IMG/VR virus record: IMGVR_UViG_3300034093_003957
Span: 1-25,239 of that record
Source of the DNA: a virus
Length of the DNA stretch: 25,239 nt
Reading direction: 5' to 3' (one strand)
The translations under genes were made by a program, and so were the position numbers. The first letter of the stretch is position 1. Every line of letters begins with the position of its first letter. Below are positions 8,010 through 15,514 of this stretch, one piece after another. Under the pieces are notes generated by a model. It searched no databases, was not told the DNA's origin, and was given only the letters and a program-made list of their open reading frames with translations.

Positions 8010-9553
8010 ATGTTAAGATTTGAAATCTCATCAGACTCTCAGTTTTTAATATTGAGAGAATACACTGAGGAGGTGGAAAAAAATCAATTGGGGATTTCTT
8101 TAACACAGAAAATTCACAATCATTTTTTCCACCCCTTGGTGAAAAAAAAAAAATATGGAATGGCGATATCTGCTTTGTAGATAAAAAGGGGCCTATTTGG
8201 AGAGTACCCATTGGTTTATGGAAGGAGGTATTGGATATTGGTGAAAAATACAGGATAGACATTAAAATAGATGGATTGGATGAAATAGTATCTAATACTA
8301 TTACTCTTGAAAGTTTTACCCTGTGGGTTAATGAATTTTTTGATGGAGGAATAGGAGGAAATCCAGATAAGATGCCTAGAGATTACCAGATAGAAACTGC
8401 ATGGAAAATAATAAGATATAGATATTCAGTTTCCGAAGTAGCAACATCGTCAGGTAAAACCCTTATATCATTTATGATATTCGCTTATCTTAAATCCAAA
8501 GGAATGGTTAGAAAAATACTAATGATAGTTCCTAATTCAAATCTTGTTTTTCAGGGTAATGACGATTTCGAAGAGTATGGTCTTGATAAGCTGGATAGTG
8601 TTAAGATCCAACAAATAGGGGGAGGAAGTAAGATTAAGGACGGATGCGATATAATAATAGGTACTTATCAATCTTTAGTTAAGAGAGAATCCGATTTTTT
8701 TGAGGAAGTTGATTGCGTATTTGTTGACGAGGCACATCATAGCAATAGTGCATCTATAAAGAAGATAGTTTCTCAATGTATGCATTCCAAATGGAGATTT
8801 GGACTAACCGGTACATTAACAAAGAAAGGAACCGCAGATTACCTAACAATACAGCAATTTCTTGGTCCTTTGGTTATGGAGATACCACCAAGTTTTCTTT
8901 TTGATAATGGATATGCAACCCCTGTATCAATAAAGGTGGTTGTTATGGATTGGTTAGATCCAGTTTATAAAAACAAACTTGCAGATCTGAAACTTAGCGA
9001 TAATAACGTGGAGGGTAATGAAATCTATAATTTGGAAAGAAAACTGGTAATAGAAAGCAGAGTTAGATTGAACTATATTACAGATTTTATCAATAAGACA
9101 TCCAAGAATTCTTTAGTTCTATTCCAATCAGTGAAAGAGGAATATGGAAAGCAGATATGGAATCTTCTCAGAGAACTTAATGGCGATAGGGAGGCTTTTT
9201 ATGTCGATGGCGACACTAGTGAAGCATTGAGAGAGGAATATAAGAGAAGAATGTCAGTTGGCGCTAATAAGGTCCTAATTGCGACATATGGAACATTCTC
9301 CACTGGTATATCAATAAACAACTTGCATAATATATTTCTGGTTGAGTCATATAAAAGCGAGATACTTATAAAACAAAGTTTAGGTAGAGGTATGCGTAAG
9401 ATGGAGGGGAAAGAAAAAGTTAATGTTATAGATTTCGTCGATGATTTTAGTACAGGAAAGTATAAAAGTTATCTGACTAAGCATAGTCTTGAGAGGATAG
9501 AAATTTATAAGAAGGAAGGTTTTGAATATAGATTATATAACGTTAAACTTTAA
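8010..9553 (+). CDS. uvsW: UvsW-type SF2 helicase, N-terminal domain out of frame (-1 shift)
   Basis: ATP-dependent branch-migration helicase, as in T4. The uninterrupted frame is 8069-9553. It has Q-motif RDYQIETA, Walker A ATSSGKT, DEAH box VFVDEAHH, motif III LTGTL, motif V ATYGTFSTGIS, motif VI QSLGRGMRK, and ends YRLYNVKL like T4 UvsW (NYVMKTVNL). That frame has no ATG before DKMPRDYQ, deep in the protein. The UvsW-like N-terminus starts in another frame at the ATG at 8010 (MLRFEISSDSQFLILREYTEE) and stops at 8180 after 56 aa. One -1 shift at the A7 run 8077-8083 (slippery A_AAA_AAT) joins them into about 514 aa, against 503 for T4. The joined part FFNTENSQSFFPP...WNGDI fits the T4 N-terminal domain (FFSFEADGYRFNP...NWDGRI). 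Programmed shift, true mutation and homopolymer error all fit. Confidence 0.85.
8072..8133. repeat. 11-bp inverted repeat across the uvsW frame-change site
   Basis: GGTGGAAAAAA at 8072-8082 is a perfect inverted copy of TTTTTTCCACC at 8123-8133. The left arm contains most of the A7 slippery run and part of an AGGAGGT sequence (8068-8076), a strong Shine-Dalgarno match unusual in this window. In mRNA the two arms could pair around a 40-nt loop. Confidence 0.6.
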
Positions 9554-9564
9554 TTTATATTGAG

Positions 9565-9572
9565 GATATATA
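9565..9572 (+). promoter_or_regulatory. GATATATA box, putative phage late promoter
   Basis: Exact GATATATA in the 38-nt gap after uvsW, with 19 nt between it and the ATG at 9592. It would drive the tagged gene at 9592 and probably the nucleotidyltransferase and ligase-NMNAT genes behind it, as no terminator is visible between them. Confidence 0.6.
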
Positions 9573-9591
9573 GAAAAACATTTTTTAACTA

Positions 9592-10143
9592 ATGGGAATA
9601 AAATCTTTTACTGAATTTAACGAATCCAATATGCAGGAGTCATATCACGGTAACCAATATTACGAGACTCATGGAAAAACATCATTTACTAGATGGCTTA
9701 GAGGTATTGGTGAAAAGATAGGGGTGGGTGATGGTGAATATACCAGTTATTATTCGGATGCTCCTGATAACATGTCCACATTAAAAAGTGCTTCTATGGC
9801 TATACCTTTATTAATTAAGGGACTTGCTAAAGGAACTGCTGCTATTGTAGATTTTCTTTCACCAGGTGAGGATACCAAATCCTGGAAGGAACTCGATAAG
9901 GATGAAATCAAGAGAAGAAAAGATGAAATTATAAAAAAATGGGAGTCTGAGAATATAGAAAACAGAAATGTTTCCGATAAAGACGCAGAGGAATTTTATA
10001 GATCTGGAGTTCTCAGAGGTAAAAAATATTTTGGTGATGAATTTACTCCTCTTGAGCCTAAAGATAAGGAGCAAGAAATATATAGGGATTATCTTAAAGA
10101 TATAATGAATACCTATTACAAAAAAACCTCCAAGAAAAGATAG
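9592..10143 (+). CDS. Protein with capsid-targeting-like N-terminus (183 aa)
   Basis: It begins MGIKSFTEFNESN, close to the T4 internal-protein leader (MKTYQEFIAEA), with F-N-E at the expected cut position. Residues 60-85 form a moderately hydrophobic helix (ASMAIPLLIKGLAKGTAAIVDFL) that might touch membrane or pack in a coat. The last 100 residues are very charged and helical (KDEIKRRKDEIIKKWESE) with a basic end. It is the first gene after a GATATATA box and is one nucleotide from the next start. No enzyme motif is visible. A packaged, DNA- or membrane-binding head protein is a reasonable guess only. Confidence 0.65.
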   Translation: MGIKSFTEFNESNMQESYHGNQYYETHGKTSFTRWLRGIGEKIGVGDGEYTSYYSDAPDNMSTLKSASMAIPLLIKGLAKGTAAIVDFLSPGEDTKSWKELDKDEIKRRKDEIIKKWESENIENRNVSDKDAEEFYRSGVLRGKKYFGDEFTPLEPKDKEQEIYRDYLKDIMNTYYKKTSKKR

Positions 10144-10144
10144 T

Positions 10145-11080
10145 ATGCTTATGAGCAAGAGTATTCTAAATTTTTCTACTTTTAGTTCCCTATTTGAGGG
10201 AGGAGCTGCAATAAAGACATCTAGACGAATAAGAGAGGATGAATTTCCTGAAACTTTAAAAAGTATACAGAAAAAACTTTTCCCGCTTATTGGTATGGAA
10301 TCAGCTATACTAAATGAGCAATATGTTGTTATTGGAAGTATAGGCAAGAAAGAAAATCCTTATGATACTTCGGGTGATCTTGATATTGGGTATGATGCAA
10401 TCTGGTACTCGCAATCTAATGGTATAGAAAAAAAAGAGTGCTCTGGTTTTATTTTTGATAAATTAAAAAAAGAAATCGAGCCCGTATTGGGATTTGTTCC
10501 TGAAATAAATTATCTTAAAGGTCTTAATATAGTTAGCATCGGCTGGCCGATAGAGGGTGACCCTAGTAAGGGTATAGTTCAGCTAGATCTTATACCGTTA
10601 TCAGATATGAAATGGGCAGATTTTATATACTATTCTCCAAATTACAAAATAGGTGAGAGTAAATATAAATCGGCTCATAGAAATTGGTTATTGGCAGCTA
10701 TATTATCATCAAGAAAGGAAATAATGGACAGAGACGAGGCTGGGGAGATATTGGACTACAATACACCGGTTTTAATATTGAGTGATGGACTATTCTGGCA
10801 TACTAAATCATATAAGGGAAAGATAAAGGATAGACTAAAAAATCCCAAGAAGATAGAAGGTAGCGAAAGATTTGTTACTAATGATCCTCAGGAATTTATA
10901 GATTTTGCATTGGGTAAGAGTTATACAACTGATGATGTTAAAACATTTGAACAACTATTTAATATAATAATTTCTCCCGATTTTGAATTAAAGGATAAAT
11001 TACCGGAAATAAGGGAGAGATTTCTGGAATTTTTACAGAGGGTTGGACTAGAAATACCTACTGAGGTTAATAGAATATAA
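10145..11080 (+). CDS. Pol-beta-superfamily nucleotidyltransferase
   Basis: The signature of Pol-beta-type nucleotidyltransferases is present: G-S (64-65) in VVIGSIGKKENPYDTSGDLDI, with catalytic D78 and D80, and a third acidic strand GIVQLDLIPL (D148). These enzymes move a nucleotide onto RNA, DNA, protein or a small molecule. The substrate here is unknown. The start may be 10145 or 10151 (MLMSKS or MSKS). The N-terminus FSTFSSLFEGGAAIK resembles the head-targeting tag with a perfect L-F-E|G protease site. It lies between another tagged gene and the RNA-ligase/NMNAT fusion, suggesting a joint pathway. Length 311 aa leaves a helical C-terminal half, partly an RNA- or substrate-binding region. 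Confidence 0.75.
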   Translation: MLMSKSILNFSTFSSLFEGGAAIKTSRRIREDEFPETLKSIQKKLFPLIGMESAILNEQYVVIGSIGKKENPYDTSGDLDIGYDAIWYSQSNGIEKKECSGFIFDKLKKEIEPVLGFVPEINYLKGLNIVSIGWPIEGDPSKGIVQLDLIPLSDMKWADFIYYSPNYKIGESKYKSAHRNWLLAAILSSRKEIMDRDEAGEILDYNTPVLILSDGLFWHTKSYKGKIKDRLKNPKKIEGSERFVTNDPQEFIDFALGKSYTTDDVKTFEQLFNIIISPDFELKDKLPEIRERFLEFLQRVGLEIPTEVNRI

Positions 11081-11103
11081 TAATAAACATTAAGAAGGTA
11101 ATT

Positions 11104-13137
11104 ATGGCAGGAATTAGTCATTTATATGATATTTATAACAAAAAGGGTAAAGATTTTATTGATAATCTCTTTAACTCCTATGTGACTATTAATGAGAAAA
11201 TGGATGGTTCCGCTTTTGTTTTTGAGAGAAACATTGAAACCGGTAGATTTAATTTTTATAAGAGGGATCAGAGATATCCTATAACTCTTGTTGATCGTAC
11301 ATTAATGAAATATTACGAAAAACCAATAAACTATATAGAGTCCTTACCCCCTCATATTCTTAGAGAGATCCCAAGAGGATGGAGATTTGGACTTGAGTAT
11401 TTTTCCAATAATCAGCCGGTTGAAATAGCATATGATAGATTACCAAAGAATAATCTTATATTGTCTTATGTCCACACTAAGAACGATAACGGTAAACCAG
11501 CATCCACTATACAGGATCAGGAACAGCTAAATAATTGGGCAGATATACTTGGCGTGGAAAGACCACCTATAGTATTTCAGGGTATGCTAACTGATGATCA
11601 GAAAAATCAGATACTTGATTTTCTTAGAACCCCCTTTGGTGATCTTGTATCGGAATTTAAAACAAAAAGTTTTGTTAGGTACATAATAGGTGTTCTTAAT
11701 CCGGAAGCTAAAACGAGTGCTCTTAATAATGATCTCGATAAACCAATAGAGGGTATAGTTTTCAGATTTGGAGAGGGCGATAATGGTAAAGAACCTATAT
11801 TATCAAAAATGGTCGATCCTGTTTTTACCGAGATGGCCAAGGAAAAATATAATAAAAAATCAGAGGAAAAGCCTAGTGATTTTCTGGGCCTTACCATAAT
11901 GGACATAATGAATTTTATACTCGAGGAGGGCGTTGAAAGTTTTAATGTTTCTGGTGATACTGATGATGAGAGATACATCTCCTTTATTTCTGATGTTTTT
12001 GTTAAATTTCTCGGTGAATATGCATATAAATACAGAGGAGCGGATTTTCAAGAACCCGATTACTTAAGGAAGGATGAATTTAGACTTAATCTGGATATGA
12101 TAAAGGATAAAAGAGTCCTTAAATATCTGGACACTGATGACTCCTACGAGTCATTGTTTAAGCTCATGCTTAATTCATTCAGAAAGATAAGAAAAAGAGC
12201 TAGCGGAATAATAACTACTGGCATAATAGATCAATTCAATATAGTAGTTAGTAACATAGAAAGAATTGTTACTGATAATAGAAAACCAAGTATACAAGAA
12301 TCTGAGTCTGTACCATCATTCATGGATTTTAAGAAAAGTAATTTATCTTCTAAGAAAATAGATTATGTAACTTCAGAATTAGATGAATCCGGCGATGAAT
12401 TAGAGGATGTAGATGATCCTTTCTATTCATACAATGAATTTATTTCCACACTGGAGACTATTGATACCACTAAAAAAGATAAATCGAAAGAAATAAAGGA
12501 GGAAGGTGAAACTGATAAAAACAAATTGGAACCTGTTAATTTGCTTGTTGGTAGATTCCAACCTTTCCATAATGGACACATGAAAATGGTTGATCAGTTA
12601 TACAAGGAAAATGATCTTCCTAGTATAATTGCGGTTGTTCATCCTGGACATAACAAATCAGGCAAATCCCCATATGACGAAAAATTAATATCACGCTATA
12701 TGGAGGGAATTGTAAGGGATAATCCTGGAAAAATATCTGGTTATTTTGTTGTTAATAGAGGCCTTCTTGGACCCATATATGGGAAAGCTAAGGAATATGG
12801 ATTTCTAACTAAAAGCATAGCAGCTGGTGACGATAGGATAGAAGACTACAATAAGCAAGCGGAATATCTTAAAAAGACAGGTGGTGATTTTCCAGACGAT
12901 ATAAAGATAATTCAAACAAAAAGATCATCGAGCGGAAGCGACGTTAGGAAAAAAATAGAATCTGAGGATTATACGGGATTTAAAAAACTAGTACCACAAG
13001 CGGTTGCTAATGTGTATAATTCTTTAATAGATGCACAAAGAGGAAATGGTATTAAGGAGGAGGAAGAAATTATTTTTCATGATTCCAACCTTGTAGCTGA
13101 ATCCGAAACACAAGAGATAATAAAAAATAACCAATAA
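11104..13137 (+). CDS. Fusion of RNA-ligase-like domain and NMN adenylyltransferase-like domain (677 aa)
   Basis: The N-terminal part has the nucleotidyl-transfer motifs of ATP-dependent RNA/DNA ligases: motif I EKMDGSAF (K32 as adenylylated Lys), motif III WRFGLEYF (E98), motif IV PIEGIVFRF (E216) and motif V LSKMVDP (K235). Residues 255-395 are helical with no recognised domain. A charged linker (398-475) is probably flexible. The C-terminal part is a HIGH-superfamily nucleotidylyltransferase: VGRFQPFHNGHMKM (483-492 motif), and SSSGSDVRKKI (608-618), matching the I-S-G-T-x-I-R motif of NMNAT/NadM. It follows the nucleotidyltransferase gene by 23 nt. Likely work: sealing or repairing RNA and making or recycling NAD+. 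Whether both domains are active is unknown. Confidence 0.85.
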   Translation: MAGISHLYDIYNKKGKDFIDNLFNSYVTINEKMDGSAFVFERNIETGRFNFYKRDQRYPITLVDRTLMKYYEKPINYIESLPPHILREIPRGWRFGLEYFSNNQPVEIAYDRLPKNNLILSYVHTKNDNGKPASTIQDQEQLNNWADILGVERPPIVFQGMLTDDQKNQILDFLRTPFGDLVSEFKTKSFVRYIIGVLNPEAKTSALNNDLDKPIEGIVFRFGEGDNGKEPILSKMVDPVFTEMAKEKYNKKSEEKPSDFLGLTIMDIMNFILEEGVESFNVSGDTDDERYISFISDVFVKFLGEYAYKYRGADFQEPDYLRKDEFRLNLDMIKDKRVLKYLDTDDSYESLFKLMLNSFRKIRKRASGIITTGIIDQFNIVVSNIERIVTDNRKPSIQESESVPSFMDFKKSNLSSKKIDYVTSELDESGDELEDVDDPFYSYNEFISTLETIDTTKKDKSKEIKEEGETDKNKLEPVNLLVGRFQPFHNGHMKMVDQLYKENDLPSIIAVVHPGHNKSGKSPYDEKLISRYMEGIVRDNPGKISGYFVVNRGLLGPIYGKAKEYGFLTKSIAAGDDRIEDYNKQAEYLKKTGGDFPDDIKIIQTKRSSSGSDVRKKIESEDYTGFKKLVPQAVANVYNSLIDAQRGNGIKEEEEIIFHDSNLVAESETQEIIKNNQ

Positions 13138-13141
13138 TAAA

Positions 13142-13687
13142 ATGCAAAAGTTTATTGAAACGTTTGATCAATTTACAAACCCAGTTAATGAAAGTGATGG
13201 GTTTGGTACTTCAGAATTTCTGATGAAAAAGGTGGGTGACATATACCACTATTTCTTTAGTCTTGATAGCGAGGATGAGGAGTATGAAATGGGTTACCAC
13301 CTTATCATAGGAAAATATTCGGAAAATGAACCTATAGACGGAGCTAAAAATTCCTATTGCGTTCTTAATATAAATCAAGTGGGTCATGAACTTATCGAGG
13401 ATATTGCTATCAATAAGGAGGATATACCAGCACCCGATTCAACCGAATTTATACTCGATGGTAATGAGCTTTCCAGATTAATGGAACATACATTCAAATG
13501 CGTTCTTGATTATCTTTCTCTAAATTCTAAGGTTACCCGAATATATGACGAGATCCAGAATAATCTGGTTTATAAGGGTAAGGGAGAATATATTGAATAT
13601 ATGAAATCCATATGTTTATCACAACTTGGTAAAAATTGGTCAGTTCAGGAAGGATCTAGCAAAAAATCATTAATTATAAGCAGATAA
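13142..13687 (+). CDS. Tagged acidic protein of unknown function (181 aa)
   Basis: It begins MQKFIETFDQFTNPVNESDG, again an F-x-x-F leader ending in V-N-E. It starts 4 nt after the ligase-NMNAT stop, so it belongs to the same run. The body is acidic with beta-rich segments (EMGYHLIIGKYSENE, KNSYCVLNINQVG) and a C-terminal helix. No motif is recognised. It may be a packaged late protein like its tagged neighbours. Confidence 0.6.
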   Translation: MQKFIETFDQFTNPVNESDGFGTSEFLMKKVGDIYHYFFSLDSEDEEYEMGYHLIIGKYSENEPIDGAKNSYCVLNINQVGHELIEDIAINKEDIPAPDSTEFILDGNELSRLMEHTFKCVLDYLSLNSKVTRIYDEIQNNLVYKGKGEYIEYMKSICLSQLGKNWSVQEGSSKKSLIISR

Positions 13688-13720
13688 GGGAACTTTTTAA
13701 AAAAATCTTGTATAATAATA

Positions 13721-13739
13721 AATTAAAATTAAAATTAAA
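13721..13739 (+). promoter_or_regulatory. AATTAA repeat leader of the histone-like gene
   Basis: Three tandem AATTAA hexamers directly precede the ATG at 13740, with TATAATAATA just upstream (13711-13720), a possible -10 region. The unstructured A/T leader resembles that of gp32 and the operator repeats of T4 gene 32. It may raise translation in a Bacteroidota host, where A-rich leaders replace Shine-Dalgarno pairing. Confidence 0.4.
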
Positions 13740-13919
13740 ATGGAAAAATTCGAACAAATTAAGGCTCTATTAGAGCAAACACAAGGTGATGCTGAAAAAT
13801 TCTTCAGTAAAGGAAATAGTGCAGCTGGTACTAGAGTTAGAAAAGCTATGCAGGAATTAAAAGCACTTGCACAAGAAGTAAGAACTGAAGTGCAAGACAC
13901 TAAAAACAAAGAGGCTTAA
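13740..13919 (+). CDS. Histone H1-like (Hc1 family) DNA-binding protein, 59 aa
   Basis: This short gene reads MEKFEQIKALLEQTQGDAEK, then FFSKGNSAAGTRVRKAMQEL and KALAQEVRTEVQD. The core (G-N-x-A-A-G-T-R-V-R-K-A-M-Q-x-L-K) is characteristic of the small Hc1-type histone-like proteins found across Bacteroidota. Those proteins bind DNA and are about 58-60 aa, the length seen here. A phage copy could coat phage DNA in the head or at injection, or compete with the host copy to remodel the nucleoid. It has an A/T repeat leader suggesting high expression. It is the strongest host indicator in the window. Confidence 0.8.
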   Translation: MEKFEQIKALLEQTQGDAEKFFSKGNSAAGTRVRKAMQELKALAQEVRTEVQDTKNKEA

Positions 13920-13944
13920 TTATTAATTTTTAAAAAAACATAAC

Positions 13945-14178
13945 ATGAGCTACTACTTAGCAAAAGTAAGATTTGAATCAGGAGAAGTTAAAAAGAATGG
14001 AGATCCAGTTTATACTATATCTCAATTCCTAGTTTCAGCAGAATCTGTATTAGACGTGGAAACGAAAGTTGCGTCTTATATGGAGGGAACACTAGGAGCT
14101 TTTGAAACCATCCAGGTTACAAAAACAAAAATAGAAACAGTCATATATGACAAAGAAAGATACGAAGACTCAATCTAA
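13945..14178 (+). CDS. DUF4494-like small protein (77 aa)
   Basis: The order YYLAKVRFE...NGDPVYTISQFLVSAESVLDVETKV resembles DUF4494, a family of short Bacteroidota proteins (typically W-F/Y-x-C-K-V-R-Y-E ... x-Y-L-V-D-A-x-S-F-T-E-A-E). The function of that family is not known. The match is from memory of the pattern and is moderate. The gene follows the histone-like gene by 25 nt. Its last 32 nt overlap the next gene in another frame, so translation of the two is probably coupled. Confidence 0.65.
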   Translation: MSYYLAKVRFESGEVKKNGDPVYTISQFLVSAESVLDVETKVASYMEGTLGAFETIQVTKTKIETVIYDKERYEDSI

Positions 14179-14407
14179 ATCAGCAGATACCAGCTCCTAT
14201 GTTCCGCCACAATCTCCAATAGCTATACAACCAGGGGACACTGGATTTGCTACTGTAGGTAAGGGATATAATAGATTTATATGGACATTTGGAGATTGGT
14301 ATAAAAAGAAGAAGAAGATAATCAATCCGGATACAAATTGGGATCTTAATAAGAAACCAATGTCAGATGACGAATGGGAAAAAAAGAAAAAGGACTTATA
14401 TTTATAA
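14147..14407 (+). CDS. Small basic protein of unknown function (86 aa)
   Basis: It starts inside the end of the preceding gene (ATG at 14147). The N-terminal 30 residues are polar and Pro/Ser-rich, the middle has an aromatic stretch (YNRFIWTFGDWYKKKKK), and the end is Lys/Glu/Asp-rich (WEKKKKDLYL). No domain is recognised. The 3' end encodes the ascending arm of the terminator hairpin, so stop codon and terminator overlap, an economical layout that supports this being the real gene end. Confidence 0.6.
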   Translation: MTKKDTKTQSKSADTSSYVPPQSPIAIQPGDTGFATVGKGYNRFIWTFGDWYKKKKKIINPDTNWDLNKKPMSDDEWEKKKKDLYL

Positions 14408-14418
14408 GTCCTTTTTTT
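14387..14418 (+). terminator. Strong rho-independent terminator
   Basis: AAAAAGGACTTAT and ATAAGTCCTTTTT form a 13-bp stem with a short loop, followed by a T run. It ends the histone/DUF4494-like transcript and lies 4 nt before a GATATATA box. Confidence 0.9.
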
Positions 14419-14422
14419 GTTT

Positions 14423-14430
14423 GATATATA
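14423..14430 (+). promoter_or_regulatory. GATATATA box, putative late promoter with very short leader
   Basis: Exact GATATATA directly after a strong terminator, where a new promoter is expected. Only 4 nt separate it from the ATG at 14435. If the transcript starts about 6 nt after the box, as for T4 late promoters, the message would be leaderless or nearly so. Confidence 0.5.
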
Positions 14431-14434
14431 CACT

Positions 14435-14713
14435 ATGAGAAATGTAAAATCATTTGTTTCTTTTTTGAATGAGGATATCGTGCCCAGATATAGTGGCGGT
14501 GACGTAACAAAGATGGAAGTTATAGGTGAAATTATTACTGAGCCAATGCACGGTGAAGTATCAAAGAAATATGATGTTGTTGAGATAATACCTGCAGGAA
14601 ATATGGATAATTACATATACGTTATAAATAAATGGTATAAATCAAATACTCCACAGCTTATACATTCAGCGATGGTAGATCAATTTCAACCAAAATGGAA
14701 AAAAATAAAATAA
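14435..14713 (+). CDS. Tagged small protein (92 aa)
   Basis: I use the ATG at 14435; a TTG at 14417 would extend it through the promoter box. It begins MRNVKSFVSFLNEDIVPR, a close match to the tag pattern, with L-N-E at the cut position. The rest is a compact beta-rich domain (VTKMEVIGEIITEP, YDVVEIIPAGN, NYIYVINKWYKS) that may be an SH3- or OB-like barrel. It is first in a run of five close genes (14435-16265). No function is recognised. Confidence 0.65.
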   Translation: MRNVKSFVSFLNEDIVPRYSGGDVTKMEVIGEIITEPMHGEVSKKYDVVEIIPAGNMDNYIYVINKWYKSNTPQLIHSAMVDQFQPKWKKIK

Positions 14714-14716
14714 TCG

Positions 14717-15085
14717 ATGTCAGCAGTAAGTAAAGCACAACAAGCACTTTTTGGACAAGCGTATGCAATTAGGATTGGCGAATTGTCACCATCCGATCTT
14801 GATCCGAAATATAGAGACGAAATAGTAAAATTATCAAAGAGTATGACCGAGAAAGAGCTCAAAGCTTATGCATCAACTAAGCATAAGAAACTTCCTGATC
14901 ATGTTGACGAGATGGATCTTCCTATTAGTCTTGAACCTGTCGGATCCCCAACAATTCCAAAGTTTCAACCTAAGGGACCAGGTAAGATAGTTCCATTTTT
15001 GGATCCAGATTCAAAACAAATAAAAAAAGGTAAAAAGAATCTATCGAATCTTAAGGATTATAGAGACTGGCTTTCTGATAAGTAG
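14717..15085 (+). CDS. DUF3008-like phage protein (122 aa)
   Basis: The start MSAVSKAQQALFGQAYAIRIGE and the middle (KELKAYASTKHKKLP, residues 51-65) resemble the short S-K-A-Q-Q-x-x-F-G proteins grouped as DUF3008. These are common in large phages and have no settled function. The C-terminal half is Pro/Lys-rich and probably unstructured. It starts 4 nt after the preceding stop and ends one nucleotide before the next start. The family call is from memory of the pattern. Confidence 0.6.
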   Translation: MSAVSKAQQALFGQAYAIRIGELSPSDLDPKYRDEIVKLSKSMTEKELKAYASTKHKKLPDHVDEMDLPISLEPVGSPTIPKFQPKGPGKIVPFLDPDSKQIKKGKKNLSNLKDYRDWLSDK

Positions 15086-15086
15086 G

Positions 15087-15512
15087 ATGAAAAAGCAGAT
15101 GAAACATCTTCTGGATTTTAAATCATATTCACCCGAATATGAATATAAAACCGAATATAGAAGGGAAATTGAATTAGACAGAGTAAGAAAATCTAGGGAA
15201 TATAGGAGGCTATTGTCCCTTGGATTTGATGAGGACACTTCCCATCAACAGGAGCTTAATAACACGCTTAAGTTTGTTAGAAGTGTAAAAAAACAAAAAG
15301 AACTTGGACATGGTGACATTTTCTATACTATACATCCGTCAGGAACGGTAAGAAGATATAATCCAATAAAATCTAAGGAAGTAAAAGAAGGAAACGGTAA
15401 CGATATAAAAAAATTCCAATCGCCATTTAAAACAGCTAAGGATTATTCCAAGGGATTAAATTTTCTTTGGCAATATATCAGAAGAAAAGAGGCTAGAGGA
15501 GACTATAGATAA
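15087..15512 (+). CDS. Basic charged protein of unknown function (141 aa)
   Basis: It is rich in Lys, Arg, Glu and Tyr, with a probable long helix (YRREIELDRVRKSREYRRLL). A later segment reads GDIFYTIHPSGTVRRYNP, which looks like a beta hairpin. The N-terminus (MKKQMKHLLDFKSYSPEYEY) is a weak variant of the tag pattern with F-K-S-Y and may or may not belong to it. Net charge is positive, so DNA binding is possible. It is tightly packed between neighbours (1 and 2 nt gaps). Confidence 0.6.
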   Translation: MKKQMKHLLDFKSYSPEYEYKTEYRREIELDRVRKSREYRRLLSLGFDEDTSHQQELNNTLKFVRSVKKQKELGHGDIFYTIHPSGTVRRYNPIKSKEVKEGNGNDIKKFQSPFKTAKDYSKGLNFLWQYIRRKEARGDYR

Positions 15513-15514
15513 TT

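Noticed and set aside
7596-8262. Two minus-strand open frames opposite the GIY-YIG gene and the uvsW start
   Set aside because: They are low-complexity Phe/Leu/Ser-rich mirrors of A-rich coding DNA and have no start context or neighbours on that strand.
12772-12783. Perfect palindrome CCCATATATGGG
   Set aside because: It lies inside the conserved NMNAT-like coding region and is explained by codons for G-P-I-Y-G; no sign of a regulatory role.
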